Notes under the pieces: generated by a model
The model's database searches: none
The model's input: only the letters and a program-made list of their open reading frames with translations
Told to the model about the DNA's origin: nothing
Part shown: positions 34,286 through 42,516 of the stretch, one piece after another
Layout of the letters: the number at the start of each line of letters is the position of its first letter
Position numbering within the stretch: the stretch's first letter is position 1
Assembly: GCA_036264355.1 (NCBI GenBank)
Contig: DATARD010000047.1
Span: 1 to 64,000 of the forward strand
Direction of reading: 5' to 3'
Length of the DNA: 64,000 nucleotides
Source: UBA5704 sp036264355
GTDB lineage: Bacteria > Acidobacteriota > Thermoanaerobaculia > Multivoradales > UBA5704
Position numbers and translations under genes: made by a program

Positions 34286-34315
34286 TTGACAGCCCGGTGA
34301 CGCCTTTGTGATACT
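34286..34315 (+). promoter_or_regulatory. Sigma70-type promoter of gmk operon
   Basis: TTGACA at 34286-34291, then an 18-bp spacer and GATACT at 34310-34315 (17 bp to the overlapping TGATAC). The start codon of gmk follows 45 nt later. It lies just outside the inverted repeat. Confidence 0.7.
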
Positions 34316-34359
34316 CTCCGCCGCGGCAGTCCCCCCTGACACTTCCCGGGAGTCCGTGC

Positions 34360-35028
34360 ATGCAACGTGGTGAGCTGTTCATCCTGTCCGCGCCGTCGGG
34401 AGCGGGCAAGACCACCCTCATCCAGAGCCTCATCAAGCGGGGCAAAGCCGATCTCGGCGGCTTCGGAGGCCTGGCCTTCTCGGTCAGCCACACCACCCGT
34501 TCCCCGCGCCAGGGAGAGACCGACGGCAAGGACTACCACTTCGTCGCCCCCGCGGCGTTCCAGACGATGATCGCCGAAGACCGGTTCCTCGAATGGGCCG
34601 AGGTGCATGGCAACTTCTATGGCACGTCCTACGACGAGGTCATGCCCCGCGTGGAGGCCGGCACCGACGTCCTGCTCGACATCGACGTCCAAGGCGCCGA
34701 ACGGGTGATGGCGCGCTACCCGCAGGCGCACAGCATCTTCATCATGCCGCCCAGCTACGAAGCGCTGGAGGAGCGCCTGCGTGGGCGCGGCCTCGACCGA
34801 CCCGAGCAGATCGCCCGCCGCCTCGCGGTATCCATCGGCGAGATCAGCCGTTACGAACGGTATCATTATGTTATCATCAATGACGACGCGGACCGGGCGT
34901 GCGAGGCGTTGGCGGCGATCATCCTGGAGAAGCGTTACCGGCAGGAGCGCATGCTCGGCCGGGTGCAGGAAATCCTCAGGAATTTTCCGGACCGGGGCGC
35001 ATTGCCACCCAGTTCTAGAGTCACGTAG
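34360..35028 (+). CDS. gmk: Guanylate kinase
   Basis: 222 residues. P-loop SAPSGAGKTTL at 8-18, then the GMP-binding block VSHTTRSPRQGETDGKDYHFV and FLEWAEVHGNFYGTS, and LDIDVQGAERVMARYP. It phosphorylates GMP to GDP with ATP. Length and motif order are standard. Cotranscribed with rpoZ, whose ATG lies 53 nt after the stop. Confidence 0.95.
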   Translation: MQRGELFILSAPSGAGKTTLIQSLIKRGKADLGGFGGLAFSVSHTTRSPRQGETDGKDYHFVAPAAFQTMIAEDRFLEWAEVHGNFYGTSYDEVMPRVEAGTDVLLDIDVQGAERVMARYPQAHSIFIMPPSYEALEERLRGRGLDRPEQIARRLAVSIGEISRYERYHYVIINDDADRACEALAAIILEKRYRQERMLGRVQEILRNFPDRGALPPSSRVT

Positions 35029-35081
35029 AGTCACCCCATTGGGCGTCGCAGGGCTCGCGCCGCCAAGGAGAACGTTCGACC

Positions 35082-35324
35082 ATGGATGAGAAGCGTATCG
35101 TCGACAGCAAGTTCCGCTTCGTGCTGGTGGCATCCCACCGGGCGGAGCAGTTGATGCGTGGCGCCCGCCCGAAGGTGGAGGCCGGCAAGCGCAAGCCGAC
35201 CCGGATCGCCATGGAAGAGGTCAACCACAGCCTGGTGGACTGGGGCTATGGTCCGCCGCCCGAGGAGACGCCGGCGCAAGAAGGCGAAGAGCAGGCGGCC
35301 GGCGCCGCCTCCGAAGTCCACTGA
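35082..35324 (+). CDS. rpoZ: RNA polymerase omega subunit
   Basis: 80 residues. It has the omega signature FVLVASHRAEQLMRGA and RKPTRIAMEEVNHSLVDW, with an acidic C-terminal tail. It binds the beta' subunit and helps core assembly. AAGGAGAACG precedes the ATG. The position between gmk and coaBC is the usual one. Confidence 0.92.
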   Translation: MDEKRIVDSKFRFVLVASHRAEQLMRGARPKVEAGKRKPTRIAMEEVNHSLVDWGYGPPPEETPAQEGEEQAAGAASEVH

Positions 35325-35365
35325 ATCACAACGCGCGCAACGTTTCACGCTCCTCAAGACAACGC

Positions 35366-36610
35366 ATGAGTCGCAGCCTGCGCGTCCTGCTCGGCGTCAC
35401 CGGCGGCATCGCCGCGTACAAGTCGGCGGAGATGGTGCGCCGGCTGCGCAGCCGTGGCCATCGGGTCCGTTGCGCGCTGACCCGCGGTGCCACTGCGTTC
35501 GTGACGCCGCTGACCCTGGAGGTGCTCTCCGGCCATCCCGTCTGGCAGGAGGAGTACCTCACCGCCTCCGTTGACTCCGCTGGCTCCGACGGTGGCGAGG
35601 AGGAGCACATCACCGCCGCCGCGTGGGCGGAGGTGCTCTGCGTGGCGCCGGCGACGGCCCATACCCTGGCGCGTCTCGCCCTCGGGCTCGCCGACGACTT
35701 CCTCACCACGACCGCCCTCGCGTTCACCGGTCCCGTGGTCGTCGCTCCGGCCATGCACACCGCCATGTGGGAGAAGGCCGCGATCCAGCAGCACGTCGAG
35801 ACGCTGCGGGCGCGCGGCGTCTGGCTGGCCGGTCCGGTGGAAGGGCCTCTCGCCTCTGGCGAAACGGGAATGGGACGGATGGCCGATCCGGAAGCGATCG
35901 TGGCGGCGGTCGAGGGAGCGGCGGGAGCCGGTCCGCTCGCCGGGCTCTCCGTCCTGGTCACCGCCGGCCCCACGTTCGAGCCGATCGACCCTGTCCGTTT
36001 CCTCGGCAACCGCTCCAGCGGCCGGATGGGATTCTCGCTGGCCGCCGCGGCGGCGCGCCGCGGCGGCCGGGTGGTGCTCATCTCCGGGCCGGTCCATCTG
36101 CCGACCCCGCCCGGCGTCGAACGGATCGATGTCACCACGGCGCGAGAGATGGAGCAGGCCGTCCAGGCCCGCGCGGGAGAGGCCGATCTGGTGATCATGA
36201 CCGCCGCCGTCGCCGATTTCCGGCCGCTCCATCCGGCTCCCGCCAAGATCAAGAAAGAGCGCGGCTTGCCGGTCATCGAGCTGGGGCTCAACCCGGACAT
36301 CCTGGGCGGCCTCCGGGCCGCGGCGCCGCGCGCGGTGACGGTGGGCTTCGCGGCGGAGACCGAAGACCTGGAGCAGAACGCCCGCGCCAAGCTGGAGCGC
36401 AAGGGGGTCGACTTCCTGGTCGCCAACGACGTGTCGCGCAAGGACATCGCCTTCGACAGCCTGGCCAACGAGGTGACCGTCTTCCGCCGCGACGGCGAGC
36501 CTGTCTTCTTCCCGCGGCGCCCGAAGTCGGAGCTGGCGGGGGCGCTCCTGGACCTGTTCGCGGTTACACTGACTGAGCGTGCGACGTCCCCTGACACCAG
36601 CCCTCGCTGA
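35366..36610 (+). CDS. coaBC: Bifunctional phosphopantothenoylcysteine decarboxylase/synthetase
   Basis: 414 residues. CoaC flavoprotein half (1-180): GVTGGIAAYKSAEMVRRLRS at the start, EEEHITAAAWAEVLCVAPATAHTLAR, and VVVAPAMHTAMWE. CoaB half (about 185-400): VTAGPTFEPIDPVRFLGNRSSGRMG and AAVADFRP, with KIKKERGLPVIELGLNPDIL. It carries out two successive steps of coenzyme A synthesis. It overlaps the following glycosylase gene by 32 nt in another frame. Confidence 0.93.
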   Translation: MSRSLRVLLGVTGGIAAYKSAEMVRRLRSRGHRVRCALTRGATAFVTPLTLEVLSGHPVWQEEYLTASVDSAGSDGGEEEHITAAAWAEVLCVAPATAHTLARLALGLADDFLTTTALAFTGPVVVAPAMHTAMWEKAAIQQHVETLRARGVWLAGPVEGPLASGETGMGRMADPEAIVAAVEGAAGAGPLAGLSVLVTAGPTFEPIDPVRFLGNRSSGRMGFSLAAAAARRGGRVVLISGPVHLPTPPGVERIDVTTAREMEQAVQARAGEADLVIMTAAVADFRPLHPAPAKIKKERGLPVIELGLNPDILGGLRAAAPRAVTVGFAAETEDLEQNARAKLERKGVDFLVANDVSRKDIAFDSLANEVTVFRRDGEPVFFPRRPKSELAGALLDLFAVTLTERATSPDTSPR

Positions 36611-37322
36611 GCTGCTCGCCTATCTCGGCGAGATCGGCTATGGCGATATCTACGTGCGTGCCGCCGCGCACGCGGCGCCGGATCTGGTCGTTCCCGCCGC
36701 GCCGTCCCCCGTCCAGCCAGTCCAGCCTGTCCAGCGGGCGTCCGCCAAGACGCCGGACGCCGAGGAACGGGCGGCGCAACTCGCCGCGCTCGCCGCGACG
36801 GTGGCGGGCTGCACCCGCTGCCGGCTCTCCGAAGGGCGCAACAAGGTCGTCTTCGGCAGCGGCAATCCGAACGCCGAGCTGATGCTGATCGGCGAAGGGC
36901 CCGGGGCCGAAGAGGACCGCCAGGGTCTCCCCTTCGTCGGGCCGGCCGGCGAGCTGCTGACCAAGATCATCCAGGCCATCGACCTGCAGCGCGACGACAT
37001 CTATATCGCCAACGTGGTCAAGTGCCGCCCCCCGGGCAACCGCGATCCGCAGCCCGACGAGGTCGCGGCCTGCCGTGGTTTCCTCGAAAAGCAGATCGCC
37101 CTCGTCCAGCCGCGGGTGATTGTGGCCCTGGGAAAAGTCGCCGCCCAGACCCTGCTCGGCAACGAGAGCCCGATCGGCCAGATGCGTGGCCGCTGGTACC
37201 GTATCCACGGGGTGCCGGCCATGGTGACCTATCATCCGGCCGCCCTGTTGCGCAACCAGGCGCTGAAACGCCCCACCTGGGAAGACATGCAGCAGGTGCG
37301 CGATCGCTTGCGCAGCGGTTGA
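36579..37322 (+). CDS. Uracil-DNA glycosylase, family 4 type
   Basis: 247 residues, GTG start inside the end of coaBC. A Pro/Ala/Gln linker (about 38-58; repeats of PVQ) separates a short N-terminal segment from the enzyme. The catalytic domain starts at CTRCRLSEGRNKVVFGSG, then GEGPGAEEDRQGLPFVGPAGELL, then NVVKCRPPGNRDPQPDEVAAC and MVTYHPAALLR. The four cysteines fit a 4Fe-4S cluster. It removes uracil from deaminated DNA. The same family includes SPO1-type polymerase-like annotations. Confidence 0.88.
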   Translation: MRRPLTPALAELLAYLGEIGYGDIYVRAAAHAAPDLVVPAAPSPVQPVQPVQRASAKTPDAEERAAQLAALAATVAGCTRCRLSEGRNKVVFGSGNPNAELMLIGEGPGAEEDRQGLPFVGPAGELLTKIIQAIDLQRDDIYIANVVKCRPPGNRDPQPDEVAACRGFLEKQIALVQPRVIVALGKVAAQTLLGNESPIGQMRGRWYRIHGVPAMVTYHPAALLRNQALKRPTWEDMQQVRDRLRSG

Positions 37323-37334
37323 TGACGCATTGCG

Positions 37335-37356
37335 GTCCAGCGCGAAGAAGCTGGAC
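37335..37356 (+). terminator. Hairpin after UDG gene
   Basis: GTCCAGC at 37335-37341 pairs with GCTGGAC at 37350-37356, 12 nt beyond the stop. It marks the end of the housekeeping block. The next 56 nt before the sigma factor gene contain TAGAAT at 37386-37391, a possible -10. Confidence 0.5.
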
Positions 37357-37412
37357 AGTCCCGACATTCGGTGCTAACTTTGACTTAGAATCCAATGTTT
37401 TTTGGTCGTTGA

Positions 37413-37991
37413 ATGTCTACCCCGGAACAGCCAGAGCCCGCGGTCTCCTTCGACGACTTTCTGAAAAAAGTCGAGCCGAAGCTCAAGCGCATCCTCGTTC
37501 TGTACCGGATCCCGGCGGAAGACTCCGAGGACTTGCTGCAACAGACCCTGCTGAATCTCCTCTATCAATGGGAGCGGGTCCGCGATCCCGAGTGGTGGCT
37601 TCTTGGCACTCTCAAGCGCCATTGCCTCATGTACTGGCGGACCCATCGGCGACGGATCTACTCCGCGGTGGATTCGACCATCCTGGAATGGCTCTCGGAG
37701 CCGGTCGCCCCGTCGCAGGAGCAGACCGATTTCCTCTCCGATCTGGAGAGCATGATCGGCCGCCTGCCCACGCGCTGCCGCTCGCTGTTGCAACTCCGCT
37801 TCCGTTACGGCTATGAAACGCCCGAGGTGGCGAAGCGCCTGGGCTACCGCGCTTCCAGCATCGGCAAGATCACCAACAGGTGCCTCGATGCGCTGAGCCG
37901 CGAGATGCTGCTCGAGGGCCTGGCCGAGGAAACGCCTGACACCGTCGAGGCCGACGAGGCTGAAGCCGCCCAGTGCGGCAAGGGGAAATGA
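37413..37991 (+). CDS. Sigma-70 family (ECF-like) RNA polymerase sigma factor
   Basis: 192 residues. Region 2 (about 15-85): FDDFLKKVEPKLKRILVLYRIPAEDSEDLLQQTLLNLLYQWERVRDPEWWLLGTLKRHCLMYWR. Region 4 (about 110-165): IGRLPTRCRSLLQLRFRYGYETPEVAKRLGYRASSIGKITNRCLDAL, with the helix-turn-helix. There is no anti-sigma gene next to it. Instead its stop overlaps the BTAD regulator start in ATGA, so the two are made together and the second protein may control or depend on it. Confidence 0.85.
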   Translation: MSTPEQPEPAVSFDDFLKKVEPKLKRILVLYRIPAEDSEDLLQQTLLNLLYQWERVRDPEWWLLGTLKRHCLMYWRTHRRRIYSAVDSTILEWLSEPVAPSQEQTDFLSDLESMIGRLPTRCRSLLQLRFRYGYETPEVAKRLGYRASSIGKITNRCLDALSREMLLEGLAEETPDTVEADEAEAAQCGKGK

Positions 37992-39568
37992 TCGAAACCA
38001 CCCATCTGTCGAGGCTCCTGCAGCGGATTGAGCATCTGGACACACCCCTGGTGCAGATCTGGGGCTGGCCGGGGAGCGGCAAGGCGGCGCTCCTCGCCGC
38101 CTTCCTCGCGGTGCACGAGGGTGAGGCCGTGGGGCTTTCAGCGGACGAGCTGAATGATTCGCTGCACAAGTCAGAGACCTTCTGGCCGAAGGCGGCGCGC
38201 TGGCTGGTGGTCCTGGGAGTCCCGGAGGACGACCGGCTGCGCCAGGTGGCCCGGCGCTTGCGGCCCGGACAGCACCTGCTCTTTGCCGGCGAGCGCCGGG
38301 CCGCCTGCCTCGACGAGCTTCCGGGGTCCATCATCGCGCCGCAGGAGCTGCTGCCGGAGCCGGGCGAGATCTCCTCCCTCTGGCACCTCCTGACCGGCGA
38401 AACGCCGAGCCCGGACGCGGTCGAGAGCCTCCACGCGGCGAGCGACGGCTGGTACCGGCCGCTGCGGCTGGCTCTCGAAGCGACCGGGGGAGGCGGCCTC
38501 GACGCGGCGACGCCGGAGCAGCTCCTCGCGATCAAACCGGTCCGTGCCTTTCTCCGTCACGAGGTGCTGGCGACTTTCCCGCCCGCCGCGCTCGACGCGC
38601 TCCTCGCCGCGCCCGCCGAGCGCGTGGACGTGGGGCTCGGCCAGGAGGGCTGGCGCCTGCTCGACGAGCGCGGCCTGTGGGTCGAAGGTGAGGAGCGCGA
38701 TCGCATGCCGCGTCTGCTCACCGCCTCTCTCAGCCACGAGCGGCGGCGGCGCGGCGCGGCGGCCACCCCAGCCGCTTCATCGATCGTGGTCCAGGAGCCA
38801 GCCGCCGCACCCGTCTATGCCCTCGGCTTCCTCGGCGCCCCTTTCGCCCGGCGGCGCGACGGCGACGGCGAGCGCGATCTCGACTGCCGGCTCCGGCGCT
38901 CCTTCCAGGTGCTGGCCTACCTCGGCTCGACACCCCGTCTGGAAGCGGGCCGCGAAGAGCTCATCGAGGCGGTGTGGCCCACCGAGGGGGACCGCACCAT
39001 CGAACGCAACTTCCATCCCACCCTGAGCCATCTCCGGCGCGCCCTGGAAGCCGGACGGAAGGACGACGCACAGCCGCTCCTCTTCCGTACCGGCGTCTAC
39101 CGGCTCAATCCTGAGATGATCTGGGAGATCGACACCGTGGAGCTCGCGGCGCTGGTGGAGAAGGGGAAGAAGCTCGCCGGCCAGGGCGACCTCGAAGCGG
39201 CCGCGGCCACCTGGCGCCGCGCCTGGACCCTGTACCGCGGCCCCTTCCTGCCCGGACATTACGAACCGTGGGTCACGGCGCGGCGCGAGTCGTATCAGCG
39301 GCAGCAGCTCGAGATGCTGCGCGAGCTGGGCGATCTCTATCTCCGCCTGCAACGCACCGAGGAAGCCATGGACGCCTACCGCTCCATCCTCGTCGAAGAC
39401 CCGCTCCAGGAGCGCGTCCATGTGGCGCTCATGCAGGTCTATGGCGAGCAGGGCAGGCGTGACATGGTACGCCGGCAGTACGACCGCCTGTGCACCCTTC
39501 TCCTCGAAGAGCTGGGCGTCGAGCCGGCTGGCGAGACCACAGACGAATATCATCGCCTCATGAGTTAG
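37988..39568 (+). CDS. BTAD/SARP-type transcriptional regulator with N-terminal P-loop
   Basis: 526 residues. The N-terminus has a P-loop-like GWPGSGKAALLAAF (about 23-36) but no clear Walker B, so an active ATPase is doubtful. About 306-355 resembles a winged helix DNA-binding domain of SARP/OmpR type (REELIEAVWPTEGDRTIERNFHPTLSHLRRALE). About 370-525 is a bacterial transcriptional activation domain made of TPR-like helices. It is translationally coupled to the sigma factor upstream. Likely a transcription activator responding to an unknown signal through its N-terminal region. Confidence 0.8.
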   Translation: MIETTHLSRLLQRIEHLDTPLVQIWGWPGSGKAALLAAFLAVHEGEAVGLSADELNDSLHKSETFWPKAARWLVVLGVPEDDRLRQVARRLRPGQHLLFAGERRAACLDELPGSIIAPQELLPEPGEISSLWHLLTGETPSPDAVESLHAASDGWYRPLRLALEATGGGGLDAATPEQLLAIKPVRAFLRHEVLATFPPAALDALLAAPAERVDVGLGQEGWRLLDERGLWVEGEERDRMPRLLTASLSHERRRRGAAATPAASSIVVQEPAAAPVYALGFLGAPFARRRDGDGERDLDCRLRRSFQVLAYLGSTPRLEAGREELIEAVWPTEGDRTIERNFHPTLSHLRRALEAGRKDDAQPLLFRTGVYRLNPEMIWEIDTVELAALVEKGKKLAGQGDLEAAAATWRRAWTLYRGPFLPGHYEPWVTARRESYQRQQLEMLRELGDLYLRLQRTEEAMDAYRSILVEDPLQERVHVALMQVYGEQGRRDMVRRQYDRLCTLLLEELGVEPAGETTDEYHRLMS

Positions 39569-39598
39569 ATCGAGCTGGACCGAGCCGGAAAGGACGGG

Positions 39599-40936
39599 AT
39601 GCGCGAACGACAGGACGTGATTCTCGGCGGTGGCCTCTCGGGGATGACCGCCGCCTACACCTTGCAGCAGGCCGGGGAGCACCACTGGCAGCTCTACGAG
39701 AAGGAAGACCGGGTCGGCGGCCTCGCCCGCTCGACCGCCGTCGACGGCTACCTCTTCGACTTCGGTCCGCACATCCTCTTCACCATCGACGCCGAGATGG
39801 AGGCGCTGATCCGCGAGCTGCTGGGAGAGAACTTCCATGCCCAGGAGCGGCAGGCGTTCATCTACCATCACGCCTACGACCTCTACACCCGCTTCCCCTT
39901 CCAGGCCCACCTCCACGGTCTGCCCGTGCCGCTGGTCCGCGAGTGCCTGGTTGAGCTGGTGCGGGCGGTGCAGCGCTTCGCGCGCGGCGACTTCGCGCCG
40001 AAGAACTACGAGGAGTGGATGCGCGGCGTCTTCGGCAACGGCATCGCCGACCGGCTGATGATCCCCTACGCGCGCAAGATCTGGACGGTCGAGCCGCACG
40101 AGATGGAATTCAGTTGGGTCGGCCGCAGGGTGCCCGAGCCGGACTTCGAGCGCATCATCGCCGGAGCCCTCTCGGGAGACGTGGACCAGGTCGGCGCGAC
40201 CTCCTATTTCTGGTATCCGAAAAAGGGCGCCATCGAGCCCCTCCCGCGAGCCCTGGGAGCAAGGCTGGGCAACGTGCATCTCGGGAGGAGGGCGGAGCGC
40301 ATCGAGCTGCCGCAGAAGCAGATCGTCTTCGCCGGCGGCGAGGTCGTCCCCTTCGACCACCTCCTCTTCTCGCTGCCGCTACCCTCGATCCCGAAGTTCT
40401 TCACCGGTGTCCCCCCCGAGGTCGAGCGCGCCTGCCGCCGCCTGCGCTACCAGGGGATCTACTGCATCAACCTCGGCATCGACCGTCCCGACGTCTCGGA
40501 CAAGCACTGGGTCTACTTCTACGAAGACCCGTTCCCCTTCCACCGCCTCTCCTTCCCGGCGACCTTCAGCCCCGACACCGTGCCGCCTGGGAAAAGCTCC
40601 ATCGCCACCGAGGTCGCCTTCTCGGACCGCCGGCCGCTCGACCGCGACACCGCGGTGGAGAAGACCATCGAAGGGCTCAAGCTGGCGAAGATCCTGCGGC
40701 CGGACGACCGCATCGAGCTGGTGCACACCGAAGAGATCTCGCCCGCCTACATCATCTACGACCTCGACCACGCGCGGAACGTGTCCATCATCCGCGCCTG
40801 GCTGCACGAGCACAACATCTGGAACATCGGCCGCTTCGGGGAGTGGCAATACTTCAACATGGACCATTCCATGCGCAGCGGCCGGACCGCGGCCCTGGAG
40901 ATTCTGCGGAAGAGGCGGGAGGTGGAGCAAGAGTAG
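39599..40936 (+). CDS. FAD-dependent oxidoreductase, UDP-galactopyranose mutase/PPOX-like
   Basis: 445 residues. Dinucleotide motif ILGGGLSGMTAAYTLQQAG at the start and VGGLARSTAVDGYLFDFGPHILF next, the flavin-binding pattern of UDP-galactopyranose mutases and protoporphyrinogen oxidase-like enzymes. Further landmarks are FARGDFAPKNYEEWMRGVFG and a C-terminal FAD block NIWNIGRFGEWQYFNMDHSMRSG. Cytoplasmic. The sugar-mutase reading is favoured, because no heme genes are near and two glycosyltransferases lie a few kilobases on, but the substrate is open. GAAAGGA precedes the ATG. A 21-bp tandem repeat begins five bases after the stop. Confidence 0.75.
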   Translation: MRERQDVILGGGLSGMTAAYTLQQAGEHHWQLYEKEDRVGGLARSTAVDGYLFDFGPHILFTIDAEMEALIRELLGENFHAQERQAFIYHHAYDLYTRFPFQAHLHGLPVPLVRECLVELVRAVQRFARGDFAPKNYEEWMRGVFGNGIADRLMIPYARKIWTVEPHEMEFSWVGRRVPEPDFERIIAGALSGDVDQVGATSYFWYPKKGAIEPLPRALGARLGNVHLGRRAERIELPQKQIVFAGGEVVPFDHLLFSLPLPSIPKFFTGVPPEVERACRRLRYQGIYCINLGIDRPDVSDKHWVYFYEDPFPFHRLSFPATFSPDTVPPGKSSIATEVAFSDRRPLDRDTAVEKTIEGLKLAKILRPDDRIELVHTEEISPAYIIYDLDHARNVSIIRAWLHEHNIWNIGRFGEWQYFNMDHSMRSGRTAALEILRKRREVEQE

Positions 40937-40940
40937 CGGG

Positions 40941-41164
40941 TGATCCGTCAGCCTCGACGGGTCATTCGTCAGCGTTGACGGATCATTCGTCAGCGCCAAC
41001 CGGTCATCCGCCAGCTCTGACGGATGACCCGTCAGCGTCAACCGCTTATCCGTCAGCCCTGACGGATGACCCGTCAGGGTCAACCAGTGATCCGTCAGCT
41101 CTGACGAGCAGCTCGTCAGAGTCGACCTGTGATCCGTCAACCCTGACGGATGATCCGTAACGGG
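40941..41164. repeat. 21-bp tandem repeat, ten units plus a partial
   Basis: Head-to-tail 21-bp units start at 40941 and follow every 21 bases to 41150, with a partial unit to 41164. The core is TGATCCGTCAGC followed by CTGACGGA, so most units contain an internal dyad (TCCGTCAG-CC-CTGACGGA). The unit keeps a reading frame because 21 is divisible by three, but I see no start or codon bias that would make it coding. There are no spacers. It fills the gap between the flavoenzyme and the Uma2 gene. Confidence 0.85.
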
Positions 41165-41186
41165 TTCTTCGGGCGGTTCTCAGGTC

Positions 41187-41813
41187 TCAGGCATCACCGA
41201 GAATGGCGGCCACCGCCAGCTCGAGGTCCGGAAAGGCCAGGGAAGACACCCTGTCTCCAGAGCGGAAGGTCCGCATCTCCTGATACCCGGTCGCCGCCGG
41301 ACCGCGGTGAATCTCGATGCATGCGTCCCGGAGGCGGACGAGCCAGGCTTCGGGAATCCCGGCCTGCGCATAGAGAGGGAGCTTGATGTTACGGTCGTAA
41401 TCGGCACTCGAGTCAGCGACCTCAATGATGAGAAGGACGTCGGCCGGTGCGGGGAGAAGGCCTCGATAGCGGTCTTCCCGGAAACGCAGGATTGCGAGGT
41501 CGGGCTGAGGCTCCTGGCCGTCCGCGACTTGCACAGAGTTCTGCACGGACAGGTTTGCCCGGCGCCGCAGCCCCACTGAAAGCTCCTCCTGCAAGAAAAT
41601 GACGCATCCGATGTGCCGGCTTCCAATAGGCCCCATCCGCACGATCTCCCCTGTGATCAGCTCTACCCTCTCATCCTCGGCGAGGACGCCGGCCTCGGCC
41701 ATCGCATGGTACTCGGCGGTCGTGAACCGCCGCCTGGCCGGAACCGCCTGCGGTGTTGCGGCCGGGTCGGACAGAACGAGAGCCTCAGCGACGGAAGGAT
41801 GCTCGGCAATCAT
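41187..41813 (-). CDS. Uma2-family endonuclease-fold protein, second copy
   Basis: 208 residues. Uma2 landmarks: FTTAEYHAMAEAGVLAEDERVELITGEIVRMGPIGSRH at the start, NSVQVADGQEPQPDLAILR, then VLLIIEVADSSADYDRNIKLPLYAQAGIPEAWLVRL. The active-site acids (PDLA, EVADSS) and Lys (RNIKL) are present, as in PD-(D/E)XK nucleases. TATTAT lies 6 nt before the ATG with no ribosome site, which suggests a leaderless transcript. It is only distantly alike to the Uma2 protein at 25429. Confidence 0.8.
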   Translation of the reverse strand: MIAEHPSVAEALVLSDPAATPQAVPARRRFTTAEYHAMAEAGVLAEDERVELITGEIVRMGPIGSRHIGCVIFLQEELSVGLRRRANLSVQNSVQVADGQEPQPDLAILRFREDRYRGLLPAPADVLLIIEVADSSADYDRNIKLPLYAQAGIPEAWLVRLRDACIEIHRGPAATGYQEMRTFRSGDRVSSLAFPDLELAVAAILGDA

Positions 41814-41857
41814 GCTTGGATAATACCAAAGACTTCCTTGCCTGCGAGCCGACAGGT

Positions 41858-42097
41858 TCAGGCCGCCCGTTCCTCGTTCTGGATGAGAACCGTCGGCCGC
41901 TCGGCCTTCGGCGGCACCGGCAGCCCCTGCTCTTGCAGGAGCTCGACATGCTCCTTCATCCCCCATCTGGCCTGATAGAGGCAATCCTCAACGGAATGGC
42001 CGATGCCCGTGAATCCGACCAGGTCGGGAGAGTAGAACCCGAAGAAATTTGGGTCCTCGGTGGCTTCGATGACCAGAGAGTAGCCGAGATCGAGCAT
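41858..42097 (-). CDS. hicB: HicB-like antitoxin
   Basis: 79 residues from the ATG at 42097, which has AAAGGAG 7 nt upstream. An in-frame GTG at 42112 would add five residues. The HicB partial RNase H-like fold is seen in YSLVIEATEDPNFFGFYSPDLVGFTGIGHSVEDCLYQARWGMKEHVELLQEQGLPVP. No C-terminal DNA-binding domain follows, so regulation may rest with the complex. It lies downstream of the hicA gene, in the usual order, with a 11-nt gap. Confidence 0.8.
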   Translation of the reverse strand: MLDLGYSLVIEATEDPNFFGFYSPDLVGFTGIGHSVEDCLYQARWGMKEHVELLQEQGLPVPPKAERPTVLIQNEERAA

Positions 42098-42108
42098 CGC
42101 GACTCCTT

Positions 42109-42300
42109 TCACTTCCTGCGAATGCCGGCCGCCTTGAGGATGGCCTGGCAGGTGCCAACTGGAACTTCACGCGATCCGTGGAAGTCCACTCGGACCAGGG
42201 CGCCGAGACCGGGCTTGCCGTAATAGCGGACCGAGCCTTTGTGTTTGACGAGTCTCAATCCGTCGGCTTCCAGCAGCCGGACCAGCTCGCTGAACTTCAT
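42109..42300 (-). CDS. hicA: HicA-like toxin
   Basis: 63 residues. A double-stranded RNA-binding-like fold: KFSELVRLLEADGLRLVKHKGSVRYYG, then VRVDFHGSREVPVGTCQAILKAAG. The position of the usual catalytic His after GS is taken by Val (KGSVRYY). A subgroup of HicA relatives has this change, so RNA cleavage cannot be assumed. It pairs with HicB just downstream. Start at 42300. Confidence 0.8.
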   Translation of the reverse strand: MKFSELVRLLEADGLRLVKHKGSVRYYGKPGLGALVRVDFHGSREVPVGTCQAILKAAGIRRK

Positions 42301-42366
42301 CGCGTCGACCGGCCGGTTGGAGTCGTCACAGCGCGGATCGTAGCACGGCAGAACGACGGAGCCGGA

Positions 42367-42417
42367 TCAGGTGCGCTCGCGAAGCACCTCATCGTCCAGG
42401 TTGAGAGCGGTCTGCAT
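42367..42417 (-). pseudogene. Truncated VapB-like antitoxin scrap
   Basis: ATG at 42417 with GGAGGC about 8 nt upstream, then MQTALNLDDEVLRERT and TGA at 42367. The opening matches the ribbon-helix-helix start of VapB antitoxins (TALNLDDEVL), but only 16 residues remain. No PIN-domain toxin follows. The 216-bp gap 42301-42516 otherwise shows nothing. Confidence 0.5.
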
Positions 42418-42505
42418 CGATCTGCCTCCGATGCGAACCATAGGCGTGCAATCGGCCTGCATTGGCACGTCTTCGGTTCAGAGCCTCCATGACCTACGCC
42501 TGAAG

Positions 42506-42511
42506 TACAAT
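42506..42511 (+). promoter_or_regulatory. -10 hexamer of leaderless CHAT gene
   Basis: TACAAT, five bases before the ATG at 42517 with no ribosome site between. Transcription would begin at or next to the start codon. Confidence 0.5.
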
Positions 42512-42516
42512 TCGAT

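Noticed and set aside
40941..41164. CRISPR array or coding seven-residue repeat
   Set aside because: No spacers. Both strands are open across it, but no start, ribosome site or codon bias supports translation.
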